64,000 bases of DNA from a bacterium 1XD42-54 (GTDB lineage Bacteria; Bacillota; Clostridia; Lachnospirales; Lachnospiraceae), in assembly GCA_003612585.1 (NCBI GenBank), contig RAZH01000002.1, forward strand, positions 335,782 to 399,781, written 5' to 3'. Below the pieces are notes generated by a model that saw nothing but the letters and a program-made list of their open reading frames with translations, made no database searches and was not told the origin of the DNA. Positions 18,712-27,282 of this stretch are shown here, piece by piece (position 1 is the stretch's first letter; every line of letters starts with the position of its first letter). The translations under genes and the position numbers were made by a program.

Positions 18712-19095
18712 ATGAATATGATAAAAATTGTATGCCTTGGACTCTCCGGCGTGATGCTTGGATTGTTTCTGCGGCAGTTGAAGTCCCCTTTTGCGGAAGT
18801 AATCAGCCTGGCTACCTGCCTGCTGATTATTTTTTACAGTCTGACAAAGCTCTCAGGGGTGTTTGGGATGATTAATACGTTCAGTTCCTATTTTGAAGGA
18901 CAGAAGGACTATTTCCGGATTCTGCTGAAAATCATCGGAATTACATATCTGGCAGATTTTTCTGCAAATATCTGCCGGGATGCCGGATATAGTTCAGTAG
19001 CCGGACAGATTGAAATTTTCGGAAAAATTTCAATACTTGCGATTAGCTCTCCGATTATTCTTGCACTGTTGGAGGCAGTATATGATTTTCTGTAG
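18712..19095 (+). CDS. spoIIIAD: Stage III sporulation protein AD
   Basis: A 127-residue protein with about four transmembrane helices, homologous to SpoIIIAC in its fold and part of the same channel. Segments LGLSGVMLGLFLRQ and YSSVAGQIEIFGKISILAISSPII match the family. The start is ATG 18712 or ATG 18718; only four bases separate it from the spoIIIAC stop, so translation is coupled and the weak ribosome site is not surprising. Confidence 0.92.
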   Translation: MNMIKIVCLGLSGVMLGLFLRQLKSPFAEVISLATCLLIIFYSLTKLSGVFGMINTFSSYFEGQKDYFRILLKIIGITYLADFSANICRDAGYSSVAGQIEIFGKISILAISSPIILALLEAVYDFL

Positions 19096-19107
19096 AGGAG
19101 GGCGAGG

Positions 19108-20295
19108 ATGAGACTGATGTTGGTCCTGTTTTTGGAACTGGCAGTCCTGTTTTGGAATTGCGGTACCCAGGCTGCTGCAGAAGTATCTGACGGAGAAAGT
19201 TCTTCCGTGCAGCAGGAAGATACCACGTCCGGTTGGATGGAGGAATTAGAAGAAATCAGTGGCCTGCTTGATCTGGAACGTATTGACCAAGAGATTTCCG
19301 AACTTCCGGGTAATACTGAATTTTCTTTTGCAGATACGTTTCAGAAGCTTTTGCACGGGGAAGTTCCGTTTGACATCAAAGAACTGCCCGGAATGCTTGT
19401 GAGGATGTTTCTGTCAGAGCTGGAACAGCAAAGGAGGATGGCATTACAGATTCTCATTATTGTACTGGCCTCAGCTATTTTTTCAAACTTTATCCGGGTA
19501 TTTAACAGCAGCCAGATTGCGGATATCAGTTTTTATATGATGTATCTGCTGATCTGCGGTCTGTTGATCCATTCTTTTATGGCAATGAATCAGATTGTGC
19601 TGGATACATGCAGCCAGATTAATTCTTTTATGAAAATTTTGTTGCCGGTTTATGTTGGAGCTGTGGTTTTGTGTGCCGGTTCCATATCAGCGCTCGGGTT
19701 TTATGAAGTGACTCTGCTTGGCATCAATCTGACGCAGAATCTTGTGATTCGAATGGTTCTTCCGGTGATCAATTTTTATCTGGTATTGCTAATTCTGAAT
19801 CAGATGTCGGAGGAGGATTACTTTTCGCGGTTTGCAGATCTTCTGGAAATGGGAGTCGGATGGGTACTGAAAACGGTTACGGGCCTGGTGGTTGGTCTGC
19901 AGGCAGTGCAGTGTCTCGTCACGCCATCCGTGGATGCGCTGAAGAGCACGTCATTGCAACGGCTTGCAAAGGCAATTCCAGGAATCGGTGGTTTGCTGGA
20001 TTCTGCTGCGGAGACGGTGGGGGCCTGTGCACTGGTGATTAAAAATGCAGCCGGGACTGCCGGGATTCTGGCATTGCTGCTGATCTGTATGTTACCGCTT
20101 GTAAAACTGGCTGTATGTATTTTTATTTTCCGGCTTTTATGTGCGTTTATTCAGCCAGTCAGTGAGCGGAGAATGGTAGAGGGAATCGGAAGCATTTCCA
20201 GAAGCGCGGTACTGCTGCTTAAAATTTTGGTCATGAATGTGTCTGTATTTGTAATTTCGATTGCAATGGTTACTTCTTCGGTGAAAGGGGGATAA
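19108..20295 (+). CDS. spoIIIAE: Stage III sporulation protein AE
   Basis: A 395-residue polytopic membrane protein and the largest integral component of the SpoIIIA complex. An N-terminal signal-like helix (LMLVLFLELAVLFWNCG) precedes an acidic extracellular stretch (about 25-105) and then about eight transmembrane helices. LGLSGV-type cues are absent, but LPVYVGAVVLCAGSISALGF and SVDALKSTSLQRLAKAIPGI are typical of SpoIIIAE. ATG 19108 is preceded by AGAGGAGGG. Confidence 0.93.
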   Translation: MRLMLVLFLELAVLFWNCGTQAAAEVSDGESSSVQQEDTTSGWMEELEEISGLLDLERIDQEISELPGNTEFSFADTFQKLLHGEVPFDIKELPGMLVRMFLSELEQQRRMALQILIIVLASAIFSNFIRVFNSSQIADISFYMMYLLICGLLIHSFMAMNQIVLDTCSQINSFMKILLPVYVGAVVLCAGSISALGFYEVTLLGINLTQNLVIRMVLPVINFYLVLLILNQMSEEDYFSRFADLLEMGVGWVLKTVTGLVVGLQAVQCLVTPSVDALKSTSLQRLAKAIPGIGGLLDSAAETVGACALVIKNAAGTAGILALLLICMLPLVKLAVCIFIFRLLCAFIQPVSERRMVEGIGSISRSAVLLLKILVMNVSVFVISIAMVTSSVKGG

Positions 20296-20298
20296 GTG

Positions 20299-20799
20299 AT
20301 GGAGCAGTGGTTGAAAACAATGACTGGAAGCATGTGCGTCATAACGATTCTGATGCATTTGCTGCCGCAGGGGAAATTTACCAAGTATGTCCGGTTTTAT
20401 GCAGGACTGCTGCTGTTTTTGATTGCGGTTCGCCCTATTTTGAATGTTTTTACCGGAGAGGGAGGATTTGAGCGGCTTTTGCAGATGGAATTTTTGCGCG
20501 AGGAATCTTATGATATGGAGACGTTTGCAATTGGGATGGAAGAACTCAAGGATGATCGGATTGCGCGGGCGTATCAGGAGGAGCTGCGCCGTCAGATTCG
20601 GGAAATGACGGCTTCTTACGGGCTGGAACCGGTGGAAATTCTTTTCGAGGTTGATGAGGCGGATCCGTATCGGGTGAAAAAAATAGAAATATCGGTCTGG
20701 GAATTGAAAGATACAAGGCAAAGTGATGCTTTGAAAGAAGAGCTTTTTACTTTATATATGGTTGATAAAAAGGATATTGTCATAACGGGGCGGAGGTGA
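20299..20799 (+). CDS. spoIIIAF: Stage III sporulation protein AF
   Basis: A 166-residue protein with two N-terminal transmembrane helices (TGSMCVITILMHLLP and VRFYAGLLLFLIAVRPIL) and a soluble C-terminal ring-building-motif-like domain, as in SpoIIIAF. ATG 20299 lies behind AAGGGGGAT; GTG 20296 is one codon upstream. The gene begins within a few bases of the spoIIIAE stop. Confidence 0.9.
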   Translation: MEQWLKTMTGSMCVITILMHLLPQGKFTKYVRFYAGLLLFLIAVRPILNVFTGEGGFERLLQMEFLREESYDMETFAIGMEELKDDRIARAYQEELRRQIREMTASYGLEPVEILFEVDEADPYRVKKIEISVWELKDTRQSDALKEELFTLYMVDKKDIVITGRR

Positions 20800-20805
20800 C
20801 CAGGT

Positions 20806-21369
20806 TTGAAGGAATGGCTGGGGAAAATAAAAAGTCTGAAAAAGGACCAGATTATGATACTGCTTCTGGCGGGTGTGCTTTTGCTTGTCATTTCAATCCC
20901 GTCGGAGACACAGCCACAGCCAGAAATCCTTCCCCAAACCAGAGAAAAAGAGACGGAAGCTGTGACAGAGGATCCGTTTGGCGTTGCAGAACTTGAAAAT
21001 CGTCTGAAACGGATTCTTGCCCAGGTAGACGGGATTGGCCGTACTGAGGTCATGCTGACGCTGAAATCAGGAGGCAAAAATATTGTGGAAAAAGATCTGG
21101 AGCAGTCCCGGGGAGAGGAGGTGGGCGGAAATGAGGGAAATTCCGGGAATTCCAGTGAGATAAAAAGCAATGAGAGTACAGTGTATCAAAAGGACAGTTA
21201 CGGCAATGAAACCCCTTACATCATGGAAAAGTTGGCACCGGAAATAGACGGCGTTCTGGTAATTGCACAGGGAGCGGGAAATGCTTCCATTACAAGTGAG
21301 ATAACAGAAGCAGTTATGGCATTATTTAATGTTCCGGCGCATAAAATCAAAGTAATGAAAATGAAATAA
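20806..21369 (+). CDS. spoIIIAG: Stage III sporulation protein AG
   Basis: A 187-residue protein that forms a large ring in the intermembrane space in Bacillus. It has one N-terminal transmembrane helix (IMILLLAGVLLLVISIP) and a ring-building-motif domain containing VDGIGRTEVMLTLKSGG and GVLVIAQGAGNASI. The start is the unusual TTG at 20806: GGAGGTG at 20792-20798 is seven bases upstream, and no in-frame ATG gives the membrane helix its usual leader. Confidence 0.92.
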   Translation: MKEWLGKIKSLKKDQIMILLLAGVLLLVISIPSETQPQPEILPQTREKETEAVTEDPFGVAELENRLKRILAQVDGIGRTEVMLTLKSGGKNIVEKDLEQSRGEEVGGNEGNSGNSSEIKSNESTVYQKDSYGNETPYIMEKLAPEIDGVLVIAQGAGNASITSEITEAVMALFNVPAHKIKVMKMK

Positions 21370-21388
21370 TGAAATGAGGAGGATTTCA

Positions 21389-22057
21389 GTGAAACGTATT
21401 TTTAAGAAAAACCAGATCATTATTACAACACTGGCGATCATGATTGCAATCGCCGGCTATCTGAATTATTCAGGCAGGATCCTGGGTAAAAAGACCGATG
21501 TGGTGAACGGAGATGATACAGTGCTGCTGACCGATGCAGGGACTTCAGCCGTATCATCGGATACATACACAGATAATTATGCGGATATCGTAAGCCTGGA
21601 CGATGACGGAATTGAAGCATCAGGAAGCGCAACCGATCAGGGTAGCGTAGGTGAAGCCGTACTGGCAAGCTCTCAGGCGAATGACGGTATTCTGGCGGCT
21701 GCAAAGCTGAACCGGGAGCAGGTGCGCGCAAAGAGCAAGGAGACACTGCTTGAGATCATCAATAACACAGGTATTTCAGAAGATCAGAAACAGAACGCAG
21801 TCGCTACGATGACAGAAATGACGCAGATTGCAGAAAAGGAAGCTGCGGCAGAACTGTTACTTGAGTCAAAAGGCTTCGCCGGTTGCGTTGTAAGCATTTC
21901 AGACGGAAGCTGTGATGTTGTAGTAAATGAGGCCGAGCTGACAGATGCACAGCGGGCTCAGATTGAGGATGCGGTAAAGAGAAAAACGGATATATCCGGC
22001 GAAAATATTATTATTACACCAAAAGATTATTATGTAGCAGATACAATGGAAAAATAA
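21389..22057 (+). CDS. spoIIIAH: Stage III sporulation protein AH
   Basis: A 222-residue mother-cell membrane protein that pairs with SpoIIQ from the forespore. A single N-terminal helix (QIIITTLAIMIAIAGYLNYSG) precedes a long low-complexity acidic linker and the conserved YscJ-like domain (RAKSKETLLEIINN to the C-terminus). The real start is GTG 21389 behind AGGAGG at 21376-21381; ATG 21374 lies upstream of that site and cannot use it. Last gene of the operon, followed by a strong terminator. Confidence 0.93.
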   Translation: MKRIFKKNQIIITTLAIMIAIAGYLNYSGRILGKKTDVVNGDDTVLLTDAGTSAVSSDTYTDNYADIVSLDDDGIEASGSATDQGSVGEAVLASSQANDGILAAAKLNREQVRAKSKETLLEIINNTGISEDQKQNAVATMTEMTQIAEKEAAAELLLESKGFAGCVVSISDGSCDVVVNEAELTDAQRAQIEDAVKRKTDISGENIIITPKDYYVADTMEK

Positions 22058-22066
22058 CTGAAGAGA

Positions 22067-22112
22067 GGGATGCTGCCTAAATACAACACTGTATTTTGCA
22101 GCATTCCTTTTT
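22067..22112 (+). terminator. Terminator of the spoIIIA operon
   Basis: A 10-bp stem from GGGATGCTGC and GCAGCATTCC with one G-T pair, followed by TTTTT. Confidence 0.9.
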
Positions 22113-22160
22113 CGCATAGCGAAAACTTTGATGAATTTGAGTAGCTCCGGTGAAATATTC

Positions 22161-22188
22161 TTGTAATGAGAAAAATATATGGTATGAT
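22161..22188 (+). promoter_or_regulatory. Promoter of the Lon-like AAA gene
   Basis: TTGTAA at 22161-22166 and TATGAT at 22183-22188 with a 16-base spacer. Confidence 0.5.
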
Positions 22189-22244
22189 GGTAGAGATATT
22201 TTGGAACTTTCATCTTAATTTGTGAAAAATAAGGAGTGTCGATC

Positions 22245-23735
22245 ATGCCGGTATTTGATTTCAGCAGCAGCACATCAGTCAAGACAGACGAGTTTGAGTG
22301 TACATACAGGATCGTTCGATCCAATGAGGCAAAAGCTTCTCCGGAAAAGCCAATTTTGGTTCTGGATAACAGGGAACAGGAATGGAAACACCATTCCAGC
22401 GGCGTTTTCGCAAAGCCGGATAAAAAAACAGCGTTCGAATTTGACGAGGCAGGCGAGGTGGTCAGCGCTGATATTTTACAGATTGACGCCCGTTTTGTGA
22501 GCCTCATCCGATGGATGGGGGAAAACCGTATCCATGTGCGGTTGTCGGGAGAGAACCGACAGGAGGGGTATGCGGTTTACCGGATTCGGGAAATTGCCTT
22601 CGGCGGAGGAACAAAGCTTTCTGCAGAGGATGGCTTTTTGCAGTTTATGATTGAACGGCTCCTGGCAAGCAGCGCTCCTGCCGATGAGGAAGAGGATGAT
22701 GATAAGGAGGAAACCGGCGATGTGATGAAGCTTACAAGTCTTCAGAGCATCTCGGATTTTATGACGTGCGCGGGAAAAACATTGCCTGATAATATCCGGC
22801 TCTGGGCACGGAGGAATCTTGCTGTTGCCCGATCCCATGAAGTTACGCCGGAGGAACGGCGTCATGCGCAACGAGCGCTGTCTATTATGATGAATATCCA
22901 GTGGAAAAATCAATATTTTGAATCCATTGATCCTGCGGAGGCGCGCCGGATTCTTGATGAGGAACTTTATGGAATGGAGCGGGTAAAGCAGCGTATTATT
23001 GAGACGATCATTCAGATCAACCGTACGCATACGCTTCCGGCATACGGTCTTTTGCTGGTAGGACCTGCTGGAACGGGAAAGTCTCAGGTGGCTTATGCGG
23101 TTGCACGGATTCTGAAGTTGCCGTGGACAACTCTGGATATGAGCTCAATCAACGATCCGGAACAGCTAACAGGAAGTTCACGCATTTATTCCAATGCAAA
23201 ACCGGGTATTATTCTGGAAGCATTTTCCATGGCGGGGGAGTCCAACCTTGTTTTTATCATCAATGAACTGGATAAGGCAGCAGCCGGAAAAGGCAACGGC
23301 AATCCGGCGGATGTACTGCTGACGCTCTTGGATAACCTCGGCTTTACGGACAATTACATCGAATGTATGGTTCCGACGGTGGGCGTATATCCGATCGCCA
23401 CGGCAAACGATAAGACGAAGATCAGCGCACCTTTGATGTCCCGCTTTGCTGTGATTGATATTCCGGACTATACACGGGAAGAGAAAAAAGTGATCTTTTC
23501 GAAATTCGCACTACCGAAGGTTTTGAAGCGTATGGGACTGTATGAGAATGAATGTGCGCTGACACCGGAAGCCCTGGATGAAGTGATTGAGATATACGCA
23601 AATACAAGCGGCATCCGGGACCTGGAGCAGGCCGCGGAGCATATCGCTGCCAATGCGCTTTATCAGATTGAAATCAATCAGGTGCAGGAAGTGATTTTTG
23701 ATGGCGAGCAGGTACGGGAACTGCTGATGTCATAG
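22245..23735 (+). CDS. Lon-like AAA ATPase without protease domain
   Basis: A 496-residue cytosolic protein. The N-terminal half (about 1-170) matches nothing I recognise and ends in an acidic run (DEEEDDDKEE). The second half is an AAA+ module like that of Lon: LYGMERVKQRIIETI, then Walker A GPAGTGKS at about 272-279, sensor and arginine-finger region SRFAVIDIPDYTREEKK, and a helical lid (TSGIRDLEQAAEHIA). No Lon peptidase domain follows. The Walker B segment reads VFIINELDKA, with Asn where Lon has Asp. ATG 22245 follows AAGGAG. It may be a chaperone-like remodeler; its substrate is unknown. Confidence 0.75.
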   Translation: MPVFDFSSSTSVKTDEFECTYRIVRSNEAKASPEKPILVLDNREQEWKHHSSGVFAKPDKKTAFEFDEAGEVVSADILQIDARFVSLIRWMGENRIHVRLSGENRQEGYAVYRIREIAFGGGTKLSAEDGFLQFMIERLLASSAPADEEEDDDKEETGDVMKLTSLQSISDFMTCAGKTLPDNIRLWARRNLAVARSHEVTPEERRHAQRALSIMMNIQWKNQYFESIDPAEARRILDEELYGMERVKQRIIETIIQINRTHTLPAYGLLLVGPAGTGKSQVAYAVARILKLPWTTLDMSSINDPEQLTGSSRIYSNAKPGIILEAFSMAGESNLVFIINELDKAAAGKGNGNPADVLLTLLDNLGFTDNYIECMVPTVGVYPIATANDKTKISAPLMSRFAVIDIPDYTREEKKVIFSKFALPKVLKRMGLYENECALTPEALDEVIEIYANTSGIRDLEQAAEHIAANALYQIEINQVQEVIFDGEQVRELLMS

Positions 23736-23756
23736 GAAAATGATGATTGAATCAGT

Positions 23757-23781
23757 GTTTCCTTAGAATTCTTAAGGAAAC
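23757..23781. repeat. Near-perfect 25-base palindrome
   Basis: GTTTCCTTA and TAAGGAAAC flank a central GAATTC-like core. No T-run follows, so it looks more like an operator or a processing site than a classic terminator. Confidence 0.5.
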
Positions 23782-23874
23782 TGTCGGTAGCTTTTTACGA
23801 TACACTATGCTATGATACCTTCAGAGGGCATTTTGAAACGAGCTTGAATGAAAAAAGAAATACAGGAGAGCATA

Positions 23875-24795
23875 ATGGAAAATACAACATTGGTTATTAT
23901 GGCTGCCGGAATCGGGAGCCGCTTTGGCGGAGGGGTAAAACAACTCACGTCATTTGGTCCGTTCGGTGAAATTATTATGGATTATTCCATTTATGATGCA
24001 CTGGAGGCAGGCTTCAACAAGGTCGTTTTTGTGATTCGCAAAAACATGTTTGAAGATTTTAAACAGATTATCGGGGAGCGTATTGCAAAACAGGTTCCGG
24101 TGGAGTATGCATTTCAGGAGCTGGAAGATGTACCCGAAGGCTTCTTAGTTCCGCCAGAGCGGAAAAAACCGTGGGGGACCGGACAGGCAATTCTGGCTTG
24201 CAAGGGAATCGTAAAGGAACCGTTTGCAGTCATCAATGCAGATGATTATTATGGAAAGGATGCGTTCCGAAAGGTGCATGATTATCTGGTAAATGCCGGG
24301 GAAGCACAGAAGGGTGTGTATCAGTTCTGTATGGCGGGTTTTGTACTGGAAAATACACTTTCCGAGCATGGAGGCGTTACGAGAGGGCTTTGCCGTATCG
24401 GAGAGAACGGGGAACTTTCTGCAATACGCGAGACAAAAAATATCATAAAAACAGAATCAGGCGCTGCCGTATCTCTGCCGGACGGCACACAGCAGTCGCT
24501 TGACGCGAAAAGTCTTGTGTCCATGAATTTCTGGGGCTTTACTCCGGACTTTATCGACGAACTGGAACAAGGTTTCGCAAAGTTTCTGTCAGAGCTTGGC
24601 GACTGTATGCTGACGGGAGAGTATCTGTTACCGACAATCGTGGACGGGCTGATTCAGGAAAAACGTGTAAAGCTTACTGTTTTGCCTTCCAGGGATAAGT
24701 GGTTTGGCGTGACTTTCCGGGAGGACGTGCCTTATGTGAAGCAGGCTTTTCTTGATCTTGTACAGGATGGCGTTTATCCGGAAAAGCTGTTTTAA
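23875..24795 (+). CDS. NTP_transferase-family sugar nucleotidyltransferase
   Basis: A 306-residue protein starting with the nucleotidyltransferase signature VIMAAGIGSRFGGGVKQL, which binds NTP, and carrying a metal-binding NADDYYG in FAVINADDYYGK. PWGTGQAILACKG is the base-recognition segment. It should join a sugar phosphate to a nucleotide, but the sugar cannot be inferred. ATG 23875 behind ACAGGAGAG is preferred over ATG 23848. No sugar-pathway neighbours are present. The palindrome at 23757 lies between it and the preceding gene. Confidence 0.8.
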   Translation: MENTTLVIMAAGIGSRFGGGVKQLTSFGPFGEIIMDYSIYDALEAGFNKVVFVIRKNMFEDFKQIIGERIAKQVPVEYAFQELEDVPEGFLVPPERKKPWGTGQAILACKGIVKEPFAVINADDYYGKDAFRKVHDYLVNAGEAQKGVYQFCMAGFVLENTLSEHGGVTRGLCRIGENGELSAIRETKNIIKTESGAAVSLPDGTQQSLDAKSLVSMNFWGFTPDFIDELEQGFAKFLSELGDCMLTGEYLLPTIVDGLIQEKRVKLTVLPSRDKWFGVTFREDVPYVKQAFLDLVQDGVYPEKLF

Positions 24796-24856
24796 AACAA
24801 GCGTGGTTGTGATGCGATCTGTATCAGAAATGGTTATTTCTAAGAGAAAATAAGAC

Positions 24857-24885
24857 TTTACAACAGAAGACATTTCTAGTAAAAT
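24857..24885 (+). promoter_or_regulatory. Promoter of tRNA-Pro
   Basis: TTTACA at 24857-24862, a 17-base spacer, TAAAAT at 24880-24885; the tRNA begins 11 bases later. Confidence 0.7.
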
Positions 24886-24895
24886 AGAAATGTTC

Positions 24896-24969
24896 CGGGG
24901 TATGGCGTAGCTTGGTAGCGCGCTCGGCTGGGGGCCGAGAGGTCGCAGGTTCAAATCCTGTTGCCCCGA
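24896..24969 (+). tRNA. tRNA-Pro (anticodon GGG)
   Basis: The cloverleaf can be read directly. Acceptor arm CGGGGTA pairs with TGCCCCG; the D arm is GCGTAGCTTGGTAGCGC; the anticodon arm CTCGG/CCGAG has loop CTGGGGG, giving anticodon GGG; the T arm GCAGG/CCTGT has loop TTCAAAT. The discriminator base is A and the CCA end is not encoded, so it must be added by the CCA-adding enzyme. A terminator follows at once, so it is a single-gene transcript. Confidence 0.96.
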
Positions 24970-24976
24970 TTGGATG

Positions 24977-25022
24977 AAAAAAGTCAAAACACCTTTATTT
25001 ATTAGGGTTTTGGCTTTTTTAT
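24977..25022 (+). terminator. Terminator after tRNA-Pro
   Basis: AAAAAAGTCAAAAC pairs with GTTTTGGCTTTTTT with a loop of about 16 bases. T-rich on both ends. Confidence 0.85.
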
Positions 25023-25069
25023 TTGTTTTTTTCAGCCCTAAATTATGCCATGCTTAAAATGAAATTTAG

Positions 25070-25099
25070 TTGTATCTGTAGTATTGGTTATGGTAAAAT
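25070..25099 (+). promoter_or_regulatory. Promoter of the YHYH protein gene
   Basis: TTGTAT at 25070-25075 and TAAAAT at 25094-25099 with an 18-base spacer. Confidence 0.5.
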
Positions 25100-25132
25100 A
25101 TTTTTATTATTATACGAAGGAGGAAATTTATC

Positions 25133-25699
25133 ATGACAAAATTATCAAAGAGAATTGTTACATGTATGTTGTCAGGTCTTTTAATTTGGCAACCGACAGC
25201 TTTTAACGTATCAGATGGGTTTATGATTACAGCAGAAGCACATTCAGGTCGTACTGACAGTAGTGGTGGACATAATGACAATAAAAATAAAAGTGGGTTA
25301 GGCTCTTATCACTATCATTGTGGTGGTTATCCGGCACATCTACATGATGGAGGTGTGTGTCCGTATTCCTCTGCTGCGACAAGTGGGAATTCAGTTAGTA
25401 ATTCAGAACCGTCTTCCAATAGCAGTACACAAAGTGTTGCATCCGAACCGAGCAACATTATTTCTATGACAGGAAAATCAATAAAGTTAAGTACTGGTGA
25501 GAAGCTTGATTTATCTAAAGATTTGGTTAAGCTTGTACAGGATGTACTGAATCAAAAAGGCTACGATTGTGGAACAGCAGATGGTATAATTGGCGAAAAA
25601 ACAAAAGATGCTATTAAAAAATATTTAGATGAAAGCGATGACAAAGATACTGATTCTATGATTATTTCTATGATTTGTGAAGGACTCGAAATTGAATAA
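25133..25699 (+). CDS. Secreted YHYH-domain protein with peptidoglycan-binding-like C-terminus
   Basis: A 188-residue predicted secreted protein. The N-terminus (KLSKRIVTCMLSGLLIWQPTAF) looks like a signal peptide. Residues about 40-75 carry a His-rich YHYH domain (HSGRTDSSGGHND, then GSYHYHCGGYPAHLHDGG), possibly metal-binding. A Ser/Asn-rich linker leads to a segment like PG_binding_1 (VQDVLNQKGYDCGTADGIIGEKT). The gene is noticeably more AT-rich than its neighbours and sits directly after a tRNA gene, which hints at acquisition by transfer. AAGGAGG precedes ATG 25133. Confidence 0.7.
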   Translation: MTKLSKRIVTCMLSGLLIWQPTAFNVSDGFMITAEAHSGRTDSSGGHNDNKNKSGLGSYHYHCGGYPAHLHDGGVCPYSSAATSGNSVSNSEPSSNSSTQSVASEPSNIISMTGKSIKLSTGEKLDLSKDLVKLVQDVLNQKGYDCGTADGIIGEKTKDAIKKYLDESDDKDTDSMIISMICEGLEIE

Positions 25700-25722
25700 A
25701 ATAATAAAGAATAATGTTAAGG

Positions 25723-25758
25723 AGCATACCAAGTATAGATTTATTTGGTATGCTTTCT
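25723..25758 (+). terminator. Terminator after the YHYH protein gene
   Basis: A 10-bp stem AGCATACCAA/TTGGTATGCT followed by TTCTT. Confidence 0.75.
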
Positions 25759-25803
25759 TAATAATCTTCACATAGAGTAATCCTTAAATTCTGTGACAAA
25801 GAA

Positions 25804-25832
25804 TTGCTTCTGTACTTCTGTCATGGTATGAT
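25804..25832 (+). promoter_or_regulatory. Promoter of the sodium symporter gene
   Basis: TTGCTT at 25804-25809, a 17-base spacer, TATGAT at 25827-25832; AAGGAGGA then precedes the ATG. Confidence 0.65.
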
Positions 25833-25867
25833 AGAAAAATGAATGAAATTCTAAGGAGGACAGAAAA

Positions 25868-27265
25868 ATGGAAGAAAACAAAAATGCCGGAGTTTCTCCG
25901 AACAACGGAAAGGTACGCAGCCGTTTTTCAGGAAAACTCGGGTATGTGCTGGCAGTTGCGGGATCTGCTGTAGGTCTTGGAAACATCTGGAGATTCCCGT
26001 ATCTGGCAGCAAAGTACGGCGGAGGTATGTTCCTGCTGGTGTATCTGGTTTTAATGCTGACATTCGGCTATGCGTTGATTGTCTCAGAGACTGCGCTGGG
26101 ACGTATGACAAGAAAAAGTCCGGTCGGGGCTTTCGGGGCCTTTGGTAAAAGCGCTTCGTTTCGGTTTGGCGGCTGGGTGAACGCTGTAATTCCGATGCTG
26201 ATCGTACCGTATTACAGTGTAATTGGAGGATGGGTGTTAAAGTACCTGTTCGAATATCTGAAAGGAAGTACGGCTGTGCTGGCGGAGGACGGCTATTTCA
26301 GCGGTTTTATTGCAAATGGTTTCAGCGCTGAATTCTGGTTCCTTGTATTTACCCTGATCGTTCTGGCCGTTCTTCTTGGCGGCGTTAAGCAGGGCGTGGA
26401 GCGCGTTTCAAAAGTGATGATGCCGGTGCTTGTTGTGCTGGCTGTTTTTGTTGCAGGTTATTCTATGACCCGTCCGGGAGCCCTGGAGGGAGTAAAGTAT
26501 TTCCTGATTCCGAACTTCAGCAATTTTTCGTGGATGACTGTGGTGGCTGCCATGGGTCAGATGTTTTATTCTCTGTCAATTGCCATGGGTATTTTGTATA
26601 CGTATGGTTCTTATATAGAAAAGGACGTTGATATTGAAAAATCCACGAAGCAGGTAGAATTGTTTGACACAGCAATTGCAATGCTTGCAGGCCTTATGAT
26701 TATTCCGGCAGTGTTTGCATTTTCCGGCGGGGACCCGGCGATGCTGCAGGCTGGTCCTTCCCTGATGTTTATCACGATTCCGAAAGTATTTGCAAGTATG
26801 GGATTCGGAACAGGTGCAGGAATCACGTTTTTCCTGCTGGTGCTGCTTGCGGCACTGACGAGCGCCATCTCGCTGGCAGAGTCCGGCGTCTCTACTTTTG
26901 AGGATCAGCTTGGCTGGAGCAGACGTCGTTCCACATTGTTGATGGGTGTGGTTATTGTTTTATTTGGTTCCGCTTCAGCGCTTGGATTTGGCGTGCTGGA
27001 TTTTGTTACGGTGCTTGGGATGTCTGTTCTTGATTTCTTTGATTTCCTGACAAATTCGCTCATGATGCCGATCGCTGCTCTGGCGACCTGCCTTCTGGTT
27101 ACGCGTGTTGCAGGCCTTGACAGGATTGCGAAAGAGGTGGAGCAGTCTTCCTCGTTTCGAAGAAAAGGAATGTATTGCTTCTTCATGAAGTATCTGGCTC
27201 CGATCTGCATTGTACTGATTCTATTGAGCTCTGTTGCAAACGTGTTTGGCTGGATTACGCTGTAA
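25868..27265 (+). CDS. Neurotransmitter:sodium symporter (NSS) family transporter
   Basis: A 465-residue inner-membrane secondary transporter of the LeuT/MhsT family, importing an amino acid or related solute with sodium. The family hallmark GSAVGLGNIWRFPYLAAKYGG at the first helix is intact (read as GSAVGLGNIWRFPYL plus AAKYGG) and includes the unwound segment that binds substrate and sodium. About eleven hydrophobic segments are visible, as in many bacterial members. It has its own promoter. It may be cotranscribed with the ABC exporter, whose TTG start follows 17 bases after its stop. Substrate unknown. Confidence 0.9.
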   Translation: MEENKNAGVSPNNGKVRSRFSGKLGYVLAVAGSAVGLGNIWRFPYLAAKYGGGMFLLVYLVLMLTFGYALIVSETALGRMTRKSPVGAFGAFGKSASFRFGGWVNAVIPMLIVPYYSVIGGWVLKYLFEYLKGSTAVLAEDGYFSGFIANGFSAEFWFLVFTLIVLAVLLGGVKQGVERVSKVMMPVLVVLAVFVAGYSMTRPGALEGVKYFLIPNFSNFSWMTVVAAMGQMFYSLSIAMGILYTYGSYIEKDVDIEKSTKQVELFDTAIAMLAGLMIIPAVFAFSGGDPAMLQAGPSLMFITIPKVFASMGFGTGAGITFFLLVLLAALTSAISLAESGVSTFEDQLGWSRRRSTLLMGVVIVLFGSASALGFGVLDFVTVLGMSVLDFFDFLTNSLMMPIAALATCLLVTRVAGLDRIAKEVEQSSSFRRKGMYCFFMKYLAPICIVLILLSSVANVFGWITL

Positions 27266-27282
27266 GGAAAGGGGACGGGCTT

